In this document: one piece after another, positions 8,795-18,276 of the stretch
Layout of the letters: each line of letters starts with the position of its first letter
Numbering within the stretch: position 1 is the first letter of the stretch
DNA from: CBDCHC01 sp965217075
Lineage (GTDB): Bacteria > Pseudomonadota > Gammaproteobacteria > PS1 > Pseudothioglobaceae
Length of the DNA stretch: 64,000 nucleotides
NCBI GenBank assembly: GCA_965217075.1
Contig: CBDCHC010000008.1
Span: forward strand, 185,026 to 249,025
Direction of reading: 5' to 3'
Position numbers and translations under genes: made by a program
Notes under the pieces: generated by a model
Database searches by the model: none
Told to the model about the DNA's origin: nothing
The model's input: only the letters and a program-made list of their open reading frames with translations

Positions 8795-10042
8795 TTAAGT
8801 TAAATCAAAAAAAGGTTGTATTTGCACAATATCACCTTTTTTAATATCAGACATATCTTCTGTCAAAACAATTAAACAATTTGCATAACTCATTGAACTT
8901 AATATACCTGAGCCTTGTTTTTCTAGCTTTTTTACTATTAATTTACCATTATTACTGCTAAACTTAGCACGAATAAATTCTCTTCTACCTTGTTGTTTTG
9001 CAATATTAGTTGCACTAATGGCGTTAATCAATAATGGCTCAATATCTTGCGTCTGTCCCATTATTTTTTTTAAAAAAGGCTGTACAATTTGATAAAATGT
9101 AATCATAACAGCGACTGGATTGCCTGGTAAACCAAAAAAATAAGCCTTATTTATTTTTCCATAAGTTAATGGTCGCCCAGGTTTTATAGCTAACTTCCAG
9201 AAATCAATCCTGCCAATATCATTTAACACTTGTTTAACAAAATCTGCCTGACCAACAGACACTCCTCCAGTAGTAAGAATAATATCTGCACATTTAGATG
9301 CCTGCATAAAAGCATTGCTTAAAAGTAAATAATCGTCTTTGATTACCCCCATATCTAATAAGTCAACATTTAAATTATTCAACATAGCAAACAAAGAGTA
9401 ACGATTGCTATCATATATTTGACCTGTTTTTAAAGGCTCTCCTAAACTGCGCAACTCGTCGCCTGTTGAAAAAAATGCAACTCGTAATTTACGCCAAACA
9501 CTTATTTCTGTAATACCTAACGAAGCTAACAAGCCTAAATCAGCCGCACCTAACAGGTGTCCTGCTTTAAGTACAATACTATCTTTAGCTAAGTCTTCGC
9601 CAGCAAAACGAATATTATCATTACCAGTATATTTATTAACAATAATTTTTTTATTTAACTGCTGCTCTGTGACAAATTCTTGAGGAATAACAATGTCAGC
9701 ATTTTTTGGAATAACTGCACCTGTCATAATTTTAATGCATTCATTTTTAAAGATTTTTTTATTACTTTGCTGTCCAGCATAAATCACACCAATAATATCA
9801 AATAGTTGTGAATTATTAATATCAATTTTCCTTAAAGCATAACCATCCATAGCAGAATTTAAAGTAGCTGGCACATTAATAGGTGCAATAATATCTTGAG
9901 CAAGAATTCTGTTTAATGTTGAACGAATGGCTAATTTTTCTGCAGATAAAGTTTTATTAATAGTTGAAAAACATCTTTTTTTTGCCTGATCAAGTGTAAT
10001 AGATGTATCATTTTTATCTAAACAACTATTTATTTTTTGCAT
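8795..10042 (-). CDS. moeA: Molybdopterin molybdenumtransferase MoeA
   Basis: Inserts molybdate (or tungstate) into adenylylated molybdopterin. I choose the ATG at 10042 (MQKINSCLDKND..., 415 residues). The frame is open 46 codons further upstream, but that extension is AT-rich hydrophobic noise overlapping the divergent promoter region. Signatures: VPATLNSAMDGYAL, IMTGAVIPKNADIVIPQE, TTGGVSVGQADFV and GLPGNPVAVMITF. It is divergent from the formate dehydrogenase cluster that needs its product. No Shine-Dalgarno is visible; a (CTTA)n tract directly precedes the ATG. Confidence 0.93.
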   Translation of the reverse strand: MQKINSCLDKNDTSITLDQAKKRCFSTINKTLSAEKLAIRSTLNRILAQDIIAPINVPATLNSAMDGYALRKIDINNSQLFDIIGVIYAGQQSNKKIFKNECIKIMTGAVIPKNADIVIPQEFVTEQQLNKKIIVNKYTGNDNIRFAGEDLAKDSIVLKAGHLLGAADLGLLASLGITEISVWRKLRVAFFSTGDELRSLGEPLKTGQIYDSNRYSLFAMLNNLNVDLLDMGVIKDDYLLLSNAFMQASKCADIILTTGGVSVGQADFVKQVLNDIGRIDFWKLAIKPGRPLTYGKINKAYFFGLPGNPVAVMITFYQIVQPFLKKIMGQTQDIEPLLINAISATNIAKQQGRREFIRAKFSSNNGKLIVKKLEKQGSGILSSMSYANCLIVLTEDMSDIKKGDIVQIQPFFDLT

Positions 10043-10057
10043 AAGTAAGTAAGTAAG
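10043..10057 (-). repeat. Tetranucleotide tract abutting the moeA start codon
   Basis: On the minus strand CTTA is repeated about four times, ending directly at the moeA ATG, where a Shine-Dalgarno would be expected. It is too short to call phase-variable, but slippage would alter the upstream spacing of moeA. Confidence 0.4.
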
Positions 10058-10136
10058 AGTATGATTAAAATAATATAATTTATGTATATTATATACATAT
10101 ATAATGTAGATTATAATTTTAATATAATAATTTATT

Positions 10137-10673
10137 ATGAATAATAATTTAAACATAAATGCTAAAAATAAAAAAAACAAAACTATTTATTATGTTGATG
10201 TCTTATTGCAAAAAATTAAAGTTAAAAATAATATCTGGATAAATGAAAAATGGCAAGCACTAGGAGTTATACCTAATAAAGAAAATAAGAATTCATCTAA
10301 TTTATCTACCTTAATTAGCAATATAAACAATGAACCTGTTTATCAATATCGTAGATTTATTTTAGAATTTGTCTATGATGAATTAGATAGTTATTATCAA
10401 AATATATCATCTAATAATGCTAGTATATTTATTATCTGTCGCTATGATGATAAAAATACACCTATTCCTTTTTTAGTAACACTTAGTTATGATGAGGCGG
10501 CTATTTATATGGAAACAGATGAAATAGTTTACGCTAGTGCAATTGATATAGAAATTTACCAAAAAATAGAAAAATTTGTATTAAAATATTATCAACCAAA
10601 AAAACGTAAAAAACGCAAATTAATCAAAGGAAGTGCTGGCGAGCATTATAAAAAATTAAGCACCTATGAATAA
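10137..10673 (+). CDS. DUF3305 domain protein, formate dehydrogenase-associated
   Basis: Cytoplasmic protein of unknown biochemistry that accompanies formate dehydrogenase genes in many proteobacteria. The 178 residues contain the family pattern: WINEKWQALGVIP near the start, FILEFVYDELDSYYQNISS in the middle, PFLVTLSYDEAAIYMETDE, and a basic tail (QPKKRKKRKLIKG). It is first in the cluster and overlaps the DUF3306 gene by 8 bases. A role in assembly or maturation of the dehydrogenase is inference from co-occurrence. Confidence 0.85.
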   Translation: MNNNLNINAKNKKNKTIYYVDVLLQKIKVKNNIWINEKWQALGVIPNKENKNSSNLSTLISNINNEPVYQYRRFILEFVYDELDSYYQNISSNNASIFIICRYDDKNTPIPFLVTLSYDEAAIYMETDEIVYASAIDIEIYQKIEKFVLKYYQPKKRKKRKLIKGSAGEHYKKLSTYE

Positions 10674-11151
10674 ACAAAAAAAGGGACTCTTTACAAAATT
10701 TATAAAATGCAAACAAGCGGTTAATATTGAAGAATTAAAGGAGGAGCAAGAAATATTGTTACAACAGCAAGAAGAGTTTAAAAAATCAATTAATGAATTA
10801 GGCGACGATGATATGCCAAATCTTGCAACACTTAATGAAGATTCTGATTATTCAATGTTTTTATCAGATAAAGTAAGCAATGTATTAAGAAAAAAAGCTC
10901 TGAAAAAATTATTTTTATCTTCATCTATAAATGTATTAGACGGGTTAAATGATTATGATGAAAATTATACATCATTTGAGTTATTAGGCAATATTATCCC
11001 TTATGATTTAAAACAACAATTAGCGTTAAAAAGTAAAGAAGCTGCTGAGAAAATATTAAAATCAAAAAAAGAAAATTTAAAAGAACAAGATAAAAAAAAG
11101 AACAAAATACAAGTAACTAAAAATAATACACTAAAAATTAAAATCGATTAA
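10666..11151 (+). CDS. DUF3306 domain protein, formate dehydrogenase-associated
   Basis: Second member of the conserved DUF3305/DUF3306 pair. The 161 residues hold a charged N-terminal helix (about 20-45), then the family core MPNLATLNEDSDYSMFLSD and the DGLNDYDENYTSFELLGNI segment near residue 90, and a Lys-rich tail that may be disordered. Function is unknown; its constant pairing with DUF3305 and FDH genes suggests a role in enzyme maturation. Confidence 0.83.
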   Translation: MNKQKKGLFTKFIKCKQAVNIEELKEEQEILLQQQEEFKKSINELGDDDMPNLATLNEDSDYSMFLSDKVSNVLRKKALKKLFLSSSINVLDGLNDYDENYTSFELLGNIIPYDLKQQLALKSKEAAEKILKSKKENLKEQDKKKNKIQVTKNNTLKIKID

Positions 11152-11165
11152 AAATACAAATAATC

Positions 11166-12752
11166 ATGAGCATTAATAATACCAACGCTGAAGCCAAACA
11201 ACAAGCTATAACAGCAATAACAAAAATACACATCACTCCAACTAATATTGTTTCTTACAAATCATTAGGTTTTGTACTAATTATATGTAAATCTATTCAG
11301 CAAACTCAACAAATAGTCAAACATCTTAATACTAAATTTAAACTGCACTATTTATTACAACCACAAAGTAAAACAGATAGTGCTGCTGTTAATATAACTT
11401 ATGGAAATTTAATTGCAATCAATGGCTATTTAGGTGAATTTGAAATTAAAATACTAATAAATAATAAAACTAAATATTTAACAGCAAATAAGGAAAAAAA
11501 ATGCTTTGATATTATAATAGATTTAGTTAATAATATAAAGTTAGCGCCTGTTACTCCATTTGGATATTATTCACTAAGCGAAAACTTTAATAATCTTGAT
11601 ACATTTACACAAATTAACCAATTTATAGGTATTTTTGATAAACCTAAGTTTTTTAATTTAAACACACTTTTATGCATACATAGTCGCAATAAAACTGAGC
11701 TTTGTCAACGCTGTATTAACTTTTGTCCGGCTGAGGCAATAAGTAGCGAAGGTGATTATGTTAAAGTAAACCCTAATCTTTGTCATGGTTGTGGCACTTG
11801 TTCAAGCGTTTGTCCTACAGGCGCTATTTCCTATGCATACCCGACAATAAAAGATAATGCTAAAAAAATATATACTTTGATTAATACTTATTTAGCATAT
11901 CATGGTAAAAAAACACAGTTATTATTTTATACAGAAGTAAATAAAAAATTATTACCACCATTAGAAAATTATATATTACCTTTAACATCAGAAGAGATTG
12001 GTTATTTAGATTTAGAAATCTTTCTTTATGCTTTTTGTCTTGGTGTTGAAAATATTATTATACATTGCCTAGATGAGCCTAAACAAACTATTAAATCTTT
12101 GAATAAACAAATAGACATAACACATAAAATCTTACAAAGCTTAGGTTATAAACATTTAAATAAATTTATAATATTATCAACTGATATTATACAAACAACA
12201 AACAACAATATAACGCCATTATCTAAAACTATAGGCTTGTTAAATTTATCTAATAAACGTGATCGTATTTTTGCAATAACTGACTTTTTATATAAACACA
12301 AACAAACCATAACAACATTATCACAGTGTGATTTTGATTTAATTGATGATGTTTATTTTGGCGAGGTTATTATTGATAAAAAATTGTGTACTCTGTGTAT
12401 GGCTTGTGCCTCTATTTGTCCAACACAAGCACTTACTTCAGGCAATATTAATAAGCCGATTATTAATTTTCAAGAAAATTTATGCGTTCAATGTAGTTTG
12501 TGCATTAATTCTTGTCCAGAGCAAGCGATGCAATTAAATTCTCGCTTAATTTTTAATTATGAAAAACGCACTCAACATAGAATACTTAATCAAGATAAAC
12601 CATTTAAATGTGTTGATTGTGGCAAAATTTTTGGCTCCCACCAAGTTATCCAAAAAATGATAGAGAAGCTAAAAGACCATAGCATGTTTACAGAGGGGAA
12701 GATAAATAATTTAACAAAATGTGAAAATTGCAGGGTTAAAGCATTATTTTAA
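11166..12752 (+). CDS. Polyferredoxin-like 4Fe-4S protein of the formate dehydrogenase cluster
   Basis: A 528-residue protein, predicted cytoplasmic, with four ferredoxin-type cysteine motifs arranged as two pairs. The first pair is CQRCINFCP then CHGCGTCSSVCP (about 180-225); the second is CTLCMACASICP then CVQCSLCINSCP (about 408-455). A C-terminal CVDCGK...CENC element looks like a zinc or Fe-S site. The first 160 residues match nothing I recognise. It follows DUF3306 and precedes the chaperone, as in other FDH loci; an electron-transfer or Fe-S delivery role is inferred. Confidence 0.85.
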   Translation: MSINNTNAEAKQQAITAITKIHITPTNIVSYKSLGFVLIICKSIQQTQQIVKHLNTKFKLHYLLQPQSKTDSAAVNITYGNLIAINGYLGEFEIKILINNKTKYLTANKEKKCFDIIIDLVNNIKLAPVTPFGYYSLSENFNNLDTFTQINQFIGIFDKPKFFNLNTLLCIHSRNKTELCQRCINFCPAEAISSEGDYVKVNPNLCHGCGTCSSVCPTGAISYAYPTIKDNAKKIYTLINTYLAYHGKKTQLLFYTEVNKKLLPPLENYILPLTSEEIGYLDLEIFLYAFCLGVENIIIHCLDEPKQTIKSLNKQIDITHKILQSLGYKHLNKFIILSTDIIQTTNNNITPLSKTIGLLNLSNKRDRIFAITDFLYKHKQTITTLSQCDFDLIDDVYFGEVIIDKKLCTLCMACASICPTQALTSGNINKPIINFQENLCVQCSLCINSCPEQAMQLNSRLIFNYEKRTQHRILNQDKPFKCVDCGKIFGSHQVIQKMIEKLKDHSMFTEGKINNLTKCENCRVKALF

Positions 12753-12758
12753 ATTTTT

Positions 12759-12791
12759 TTTAGCTTTAATTGAATAAAATCATAAGCTAAA
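12759..12791 (+). terminator. Weak candidate hairpin after the polyferredoxin gene
   Basis: TTTAGCTT (12759-12766) and AAGCTAAA (12784-12791) can pair over a 17-base loop just after the stop codon. No clear T-tract follows, so it may instead stabilise the upstream mRNA end or be chance in AT-rich DNA. Confidence 0.25.
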
Positions 12792-12819
12792 TTATAATAT
12801 TATGTAATAATGATAGTTG

Positions 12820-12848
12820 TTGACAAAAAAATATTCATCTGATAGTAT
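12820..12848 (+). promoter_or_regulatory. Promoter of the torD-fdhABC transcription unit
   Basis: TTGACA (12820-12825) and TAGTAT (12843-12848) are 17 bases apart, a very good sigma70 match, 35 bases before the chaperone ATG at 12884. It splits the cluster into an accessory unit (DUF3305, DUF3306, polyferredoxin) and a structural unit (chaperone, Tat protein, FDH subunits). Confidence 0.7.
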
Positions 12849-12883
12849 GCTTTCAATCTATTTTGTAATATATAAAATATTGA

Positions 12884-13477
12884 ATGAACATCTTATCTGA
12901 AAACGTAATAACAACTGAATCTATTAGTGATTTAGATGCAGAAAGAAGTTCTATTTATGCTTTATTAAGTGCTATTTTTGCTGCTCCTGCAAAACAAAAT
13001 TTAATTGATATTATTAATAACTGTAATATTGAAACTACTTCTTGGCAAACATTTAAAAATAATTTTATTACTGCTGAATTAGAAAGCTTAGATGACGAGT
13101 ATCATCGACTTTTTATTGGCTTAGGTACAGGCGAACTATTACCTTATTATTCTCATTATCTAACAGGAACTTTAATGGGCAAACCATTATCAGATCTAAA
13201 AGATGACTTTCATCTAATGGGTTTAAAATCCCAATTAACGCAAACAGAACCAACTGATCATATTGCTGGTATTTTTGAAATTATGCGTATATCAATTACA
13301 AAGTTATCTTTATCAACTGAACAACAAAAAATATTTTTTGAAAAAAATATTCTACCCTGGGTAAATGATTTTTTTACTGATTTAATAAATATGAAAAATA
13401 TTCAACATTATCACTTAGCTGCTAAGTTTGGTAAGTGGTTTATGAAAGTAGAGCAACAGCATTTAGGGGTTATTTGA
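12884..13477 (+). CDS. TorD/DmsD-family molybdoenzyme chaperone
   Basis: Cytoplasmic all-helical chaperone that binds the Tat signal of a molybdoenzyme and keeps it from export until the cofactor is loaded. The 197 residues show the family's LDDEYHRLFIGLGTGELLPYYSHYL core (about 64-90) and later EPTDHIAGIFEIMRI, matching the E..DH..EL motif region. It directly precedes the Tat protein and fdhA, its presumed client. It starts 35 bases after a strong promoter. Confidence 0.85.
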   Translation: MNILSENVITTESISDLDAERSSIYALLSAIFAAPAKQNLIDIINNCNIETTSWQTFKNNFITAELESLDDEYHRLFIGLGTGELLPYYSHYLTGTLMGKPLSDLKDDFHLMGLKSQLTQTEPTDHIAGIFEIMRISITKLSLSTEQQKIFFEKNILPWVNDFFTDLINMKNIQHYHLAAKFGKWFMKVEQQHLGVI

Positions 13478-13497
13478 TTATTAAAAAAGGAGAAAAA

Positions 13498-13692
13498 ATG
13501 AATAGCAGTCGTAGAAAATTTATCAGAAAGTCTTTATTATTAGGTAGTGGAGTGTCTTTTGCTGGTTATGTATTAAGTAAGAATATATCGCCAATGATAC
13601 AAAAAATAAACCATAATACTGATAATAATATTCATGCTACCTATAAAAATACTAAGCATAATCGTCAATTTTATACTAATGCTAGATTTTAA
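13498..13692 (+). CDS. Small Tat-signal protein of formate dehydrogenase loci
   Basis: A 64-residue protein beginning MNSSRRKFIRKSLLLGSG with the twin-arginine motif SRRKFIRK, then a hydrophobic stretch to about residue 30 and a short polar tail. The start ATG at 13498 follows a strong AAGGAG site; an upstream in-frame start overlapping the chaperone gene is less likely. It corresponds to the short 'formate dehydrogenase region Tat target' proteins found next to FDH alpha subunits. Function is unknown; it may travel with, or anchor, the enzyme. Confidence 0.85.
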   Translation: MNSSRRKFIRKSLLLGSGVSFAGYVLSKNISPMIQKINHNTDNNIHATYKNTKHNRQFYTNARF

Positions 13693-13724
13693 ATTATTTT
13701 TGCTTTATTAAAGGAGATAAAAAA

Positions 13725-16592
13725 ATGAAATTAACAGCTAGAACAGATAATAATAAAGTATTACAGCGTAATACATTAAGTCGTAGAAGTTTTATTAAAA
13801 AATCAGGCATAATAGCTGGTGGTGTTACTGCCGCTAACAGTCTACCAATGATATTTGTTAGTCAGTCTGCTCAAGCAGATAGTACAAATACTAATAGCAA
13901 AATAAAAACTATACGCTCAGTTTGCACACATTGCTCTGTTGGTTGTGGTGTTTTAGCTGAAGTTAAAAACGGGGTATGGGTTGGACAAGAACCAGATTTT
14001 GATCATCCGTTTAGTCTAGGAGGACATTGTGCTAAAGGTGCTTCAGTACGTGAACATGGTGTTGGAGAAAGACGTCTTAAGTATCCAATGAAATTAGTAA
14101 ATGGAAAATGGAAAAAAACCTCTTGGAATGATGCAATTAATGATGTCGGTAATAAAATGTTAGAAATTCGTAAAAAATCTGGCTCAGATTCTGTATATTT
14201 ATTAGGTTCTGCAAAATTTAATAATGAACAATCTTATTTATTTAGAAAATTAGCTGCCATGTGGGGCAGTAATAATGTTGATCATCAAGCCCGTATTTGT
14301 CATTCAACAACAGTTGCTGGAGTTGCTAATACTTGGGGTTATGGCGCTATGACTAACTCTTTTAATGATATACATAATTCTAAAGCAATATTAATTATTG
14401 GTGGCAATCCAGCAGAAGCACATCCAGTTTCTATGCTACATATATTTCGCGCTAAAGAGCGTAATAATGCACCACTAATTATAATTGATCCAAGATTCAC
14501 AAGAACTGCAGCTCATGCTGATGAATATGTACGTATTCGTCCTGGGTCTGATGTTCCTTTGATTTGGGGAATGTTATGGCATATTTTTAAAAATAGCTGG
14601 GAAGATAAAAAATTTATTAAACAGCGTGTTTATGGTATGAATGAAATTCGCAATGAAGTTGCTAAATGGACGCCATCTGAGGTAGAAAAAGTAACTGGTG
14701 TTAAAGAAGAACAAGTAAGAAGAACAGCTAAATTAATGGCTGATAATCGCCCTGGAACATTTATTTGGTGCATGGGTGGCACACAACATACTATTGGCAA
14801 TAATAATACAAGAGCTTATTGTATTTTTCAATTAGCTTTAGGTAATATGGGTGTTGCTGGTGGTGGGACTAATATATTTCGTGGTCATGATAACGTACAA
14901 GGGGCAACTGATTTTGGTATATTAAGCCATACTTTGCCGGGTTATTATGGCTTATCTGCTGGAGCATGGAAACATTGGAGTAAAGTTTGGGATGTTGATT
15001 ATAATTGGATAAAGAATCGTTTTGATCAAGGTAGTTATGAAAAATCTAAAGGAAAATCTGTTAAACCAATGAACACAAAAGGTATTACTGTAGGCAGATG
15101 GTTCGATGGTGTGCTAGAAGATAAAAAAAATATTGCGCAAAAAGATAATATTAAAGCTATGGTTTTTTGGGGGCATGCACCTAACTCACAAACTCGTACA
15201 TTAGATATGAAAAAGGCAATGGAGAAATTAGATATGTTAGTAATAATTGACCCTCACCCAACAGCGAGCGCAGTATTATCAGATCGTAAAAATGGGGTAT
15301 ATTTATTACCTGCTTGCACGCAGTTTGAAACTTATGGCTCAGTAACAGCTTCTAATCGTTCGTTGCAATGGCGCGATAAAGTTATTGAACCAGTATTTGA
15401 ATCATTACCAGATCATGTCATTATGTATAAATTAGCTAAAAAATTGGGTATTGACAAGCAACTATTTAAACATATTAAGATAAATAAAGACGAGCCTTTA
15501 ATTGAAGATATTACTCGTGAATTTAATAAAGGAATGTGGACTATTGGTTATACTGGACAATCACCAGAACGCTTAAAAAAACATATGCGCAACCTACATA
15601 CTTTTGATAAAACTTCACTGATAGCTAAAGGAGGTGAGTGTCATGGTGAATATTTTGGTCTGCCTTGGCCATGCTGGGGCACTGCTACAATGAAACACCC
15701 TGGTACGCCTAATCTTTATGATACTAGCAAATCAGTAGCTAAAGGTGGGTTGACTTTTAGAGCTCGTTTTGGTGTAGAACGTAATGGCACAAATTTATTA
15801 GCAGAAGATTCTTACACTAAAGAATCTATAATTAAAGATGGTTATCCAGAATTTAACGACAAAATGCTAAAAAAACTTGGTTGGTGGAATCAACTAACTT
15901 TAGCAGAAAAAAAATTAGCAGATAATAAAAATTGGAAAACAGATCGTTCTGGTGGCATTCAAAGAGTAGCAATTAAAAATGGCTGTTCACCTTTTGGCAA
16001 TGCTAAAGCAAGAGCAGTAGTTTGGACTTTTCCAGATCCGGTACCAGTACACAGAGAGCCACTTTATACTAATCGTCGAGATTTAGTTAAGGACTATCCA
16101 ACTGTCGCAGATAGGCGCTCGCATTACCGTTTACCAACTCGCTATGCTTCTATTCAAAAAGAAGATTATTCTAAAAAATATCCGCTAATTTTAACCACAG
16201 GAAGATTAGCTGAATACGAAGGTGGTGGCGATGAAACTCGTTCTAATAAATGGTTAGCCGAATTACAACAAGATATGTTTGCAGAGGTTAATGTAGTTGA
16301 TGCTAATAATAATAATTTACGTGATGGAGAGATGATGTGGTTAGAAGGTCCAGAAGGAGGAAAAATTAAAGTAAAAACGCTAATAACAGAGAGAGTTGCT
16401 CCTGGCGTTGTATTTCTCCCTTTTCATTTTAGTGGTCATTTGCAAGGAAAATCTTTAGAAAATAAATACCCTAAAGGTATGCAGCCTTATATTTTAGGAG
16501 AATCTGCAAATACTGCAATGACTTATGGTTATGATACTGTTACGCAAATGCAAGAAACAAAAGCATCTTTATGTCGTATCTGGATTGCTTAA
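13725..16592 (+). CDS. fdhA: Formate dehydrogenase alpha subunit (Mo/W-bis-PGD, Cys type)
   Basis: Catalytic subunit oxidising formate to CO2 in the periplasm. The 955 residues start with a Tat signal (LSRRSFIKKSG, RR at 20-21). A 4Fe-4S motif follows at C67, C70, C74 and C102, then the molybdopterin domains. The metal-ligand position is ARICHSTT with Cys192 encoded by TGT, so this is the cysteine, not the selenocysteine, form. The C-terminal dinucleotide-binding domain contains LTTGRLAEYEGGGDETRSN. The neighbouring tungstate importer suggests tungsten may be used, but sequence cannot decide Mo or W. Confidence 0.96.
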   Translation: MKLTARTDNNKVLQRNTLSRRSFIKKSGIIAGGVTAANSLPMIFVSQSAQADSTNTNSKIKTIRSVCTHCSVGCGVLAEVKNGVWVGQEPDFDHPFSLGGHCAKGASVREHGVGERRLKYPMKLVNGKWKKTSWNDAINDVGNKMLEIRKKSGSDSVYLLGSAKFNNEQSYLFRKLAAMWGSNNVDHQARICHSTTVAGVANTWGYGAMTNSFNDIHNSKAILIIGGNPAEAHPVSMLHIFRAKERNNAPLIIIDPRFTRTAAHADEYVRIRPGSDVPLIWGMLWHIFKNSWEDKKFIKQRVYGMNEIRNEVAKWTPSEVEKVTGVKEEQVRRTAKLMADNRPGTFIWCMGGTQHTIGNNNTRAYCIFQLALGNMGVAGGGTNIFRGHDNVQGATDFGILSHTLPGYYGLSAGAWKHWSKVWDVDYNWIKNRFDQGSYEKSKGKSVKPMNTKGITVGRWFDGVLEDKKNIAQKDNIKAMVFWGHAPNSQTRTLDMKKAMEKLDMLVIIDPHPTASAVLSDRKNGVYLLPACTQFETYGSVTASNRSLQWRDKVIEPVFESLPDHVIMYKLAKKLGIDKQLFKHIKINKDEPLIEDITREFNKGMWTIGYTGQSPERLKKHMRNLHTFDKTSLIAKGGECHGEYFGLPWPCWGTATMKHPGTPNLYDTSKSVAKGGLTFRARFGVERNGTNLLAEDSYTKESIIKDGYPEFNDKMLKKLGWWNQLTLAEKKLADNKNWKTDRSGGIQRVAIKNGCSPFGNAKARAVVWTFPDPVPVHREPLYTNRRDLVKDYPTVADRRSHYRLPTRYASIQKEDYSKKYPLILTTGRLAEYEGGGDETRSNKWLAELQQDMFAEVNVVDANNNNLRDGEMMWLEGPEGGKIKVKTLITERVAPGVVFLPFHFSGHLQGKSLENKYPKGMQPYILGESANTAMTYGYDTVTQMQETKASLCRIWIA

Positions 16593-16616
16593 TAATAAAA
16601 TAATAAGGAGTAAATT

Positions 16617-17210
16617 ATGGCTAGAATGAAATTTTTATGTGATGCTGAAAGGTGCACTGAATGTAATGGTTGCGTAACAGCTTGTAAAAACGAAAATGAA
16701 GTTCCATGGGGAATAAATCGTCGTAGAGTAGTAACTATTAATGATGGAACGCCAGGAGAACGCAGTATATCAGTTGCTTGTATGCATTGTTCTGACGCGC
16801 CTTGTATGGCTGTTTGCCCAGTAGATTGTTTTTATCAAACAGATGATGGGGTGGTTCTACATGATAAAGATTTATGTATAGGTTGTGGTTATTGTTTTTA
16901 CGCCTGCCCATTTGGTGCACCGCAATTTCCAAGTACTGGTGTTTTTGGTTCAAAAGGTAAAATGGATAAATGCACATTTTGCAATGGCGGGCCTGAAATA
17001 GATAATTCTCCGGAAGAAGAAAGAAAATATGGTAGTAATCGTATTGCAGAGGGTAAATTGCCTATTTGCGCAGAAATGTGCTCTTCTAAGGCATTAATTG
17101 CCGGTGATGGTAACGAGGTAGCTAATATATTTCGTGAAAGAATTACTTATAGAGGTTCTGGAGCTGGAGCTTGGGGTTGGGGCACAGCTTATAATAAAAA
17201 AAATATATAG
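16617..17210 (+). CDS. fdhB: Formate dehydrogenase beta subunit, four-cluster ferredoxin
   Basis: Electron-transfer subunit passing electrons from FdhA to the membrane cytochrome. The 197 residues carry four cysteine-rich motifs: CTECNGCVTACK (about 12-23), CMHCSDAPCMAVCP (about 55-68), CIGCGYCFYACP (about 88-99) and CTFCNGG with a later CAEMC. No C-terminal transmembrane helix is seen, unlike E. coli FdnH. A GGAG site precedes the ATG, 24 bases after fdhA. Confidence 0.95.
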   Translation: MARMKFLCDAERCTECNGCVTACKNENEVPWGINRRRVVTINDGTPGERSISVACMHCSDAPCMAVCPVDCFYQTDDGVVLHDKDLCIGCGYCFYACPFGAPQFPSTGVFGSKGKMDKCTFCNGGPEIDNSPEEERKYGSNRIAEGKLPICAEMCSSKALIAGDGNEVANIFRERITYRGSGAGAWGWGTAYNKKNI

Positions 17211-17258
17211 GTATTTATATCTATTGTCTGTAAATTTTAAATAAATTAGAGATTAATT

Positions 17259-18275
17259 ATGAAATATTTTATACGTATTATTTGCTTATTTATTTTATAT
17301 TCTAATGCTTATGCAATGAATAAAATAGTAAATGCCCCTAATTATACTAATAATTTAAGGCAATTATATATTGATGAAAATAAAAATTATAAAAATACAA
17401 CAGTTATCAATTACTCTAGCTATCCTGGCTCTAAATTATGGCGCAATATTAGATTAGGTGAAACTCATACAACTCAAATACAAGGAAATAATGCTGGTAT
17501 TTTAATTAATAGTTATGGGGAGGATTGGCGTAATTATCGCAATCAACTATCATTTATTGGTGGTAGTGTTATTGTTTTAACAGCATTAATTATAATTTTT
17601 TTAATCTTTTTTATTAAACAATTTAAAATTAAAAATGGCTTTTCTGGTGAATTGATTACACGTTTTAATCTTAATGAAAGACTGATACATTGGGGTACAG
17701 CAGCTTTATTTATCCTATTAGCATTAACTGGATTAATTTTATTATTAGGTAGATATTTACTTATACCATTATTTGATAAAAATATCTCTGCAACTATAAT
17801 TAGTGCTGGCAAAGAAATACATGATCTTTTTGGGCCTATATTTATTATTTTTTTGGTACTTATGATTATTAAGTTTATCAAAGATAATTTTTATCAACAA
17901 GGTGATATTGACTGGTTACTTAAAGCTGGTGGGTTATTCGGTAAACATGTAGATGCTGAACGTTTTAATTTTGGTGAAAAAATTTGGTTTTGGATTATTT
18001 TCTTTATAGGCTTATTAATTTCATTTTCCGGTATTATTTTATTATTCCCAGATATAATTTCAGAACAAAGAATATATGTAGAAATATCCCATATTATTCA
18101 CACTATAGCAGCAATTTTTATGATAGTATCTTTATTTGGTCATATTTACATGTCTATTGCATTAGAAGGCTCAATGTCTGCTATGACTAAAGGGGTAGTT
18201 GATAAAAATTGGGCAAAAGAACACCATTCACTATGGTATAAAAATAGTAAAGAATCTATTAAAAAGATAAATTAG
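17259..18275 (+). CDS. fdhC: Formate dehydrogenase gamma subunit, cytochrome b556
   Basis: Membrane subunit that passes formate electrons to quinone. The 338 residues begin with a likely signal peptide (cleavage after NAYA, residue 20) and a periplasmic segment with SKLWRNIRLGETHTTQI and GEDWRNYRN. About five further membrane helices follow. Candidate haem ligands lie in FNLNERLIHWG, AGKEIHDLFGP, ISHIIHTIAA and LFGHIYMSI. An AGAGAT stretch lies upstream. The long periplasmic N-terminus is typical of the Shewanella/Rhodocyclales-type FDH gamma family. Confidence 0.92.
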   Translation: MKYFIRIICLFILYSNAYAMNKIVNAPNYTNNLRQLYIDENKNYKNTTVINYSSYPGSKLWRNIRLGETHTTQIQGNNAGILINSYGEDWRNYRNQLSFIGGSVIVLTALIIIFLIFFIKQFKIKNGFSGELITRFNLNERLIHWGTAALFILLALTGLILLLGRYLLIPLFDKNISATIISAGKEIHDLFGPIFIIFLVLMIIKFIKDNFYQQGDIDWLLKAGGLFGKHVDAERFNFGEKIWFWIIFFIGLLISFSGIILLFPDIISEQRIYVEISHIIHTIAAIFMIVSLFGHIYMSIALEGSMSAMTKGVVDKNWAKEHHSLWYKNSKESIKKIN

Positions 18276-18276
18276 C

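Noticed and set aside
10043..10180. 46-codon N-terminal extension of MoeA
   Set aside because: It is hydrophobic, low-complexity, overlaps the first codons of the divergent DUF3305 gene and is absent from the family; the ATG at 10042 fits better.
14299..14301. Possible selenocysteine in FdhA
   Set aside because: The metal-ligand codon is TGT (Cys192), and there is no in-frame TGA or need for SECIS.
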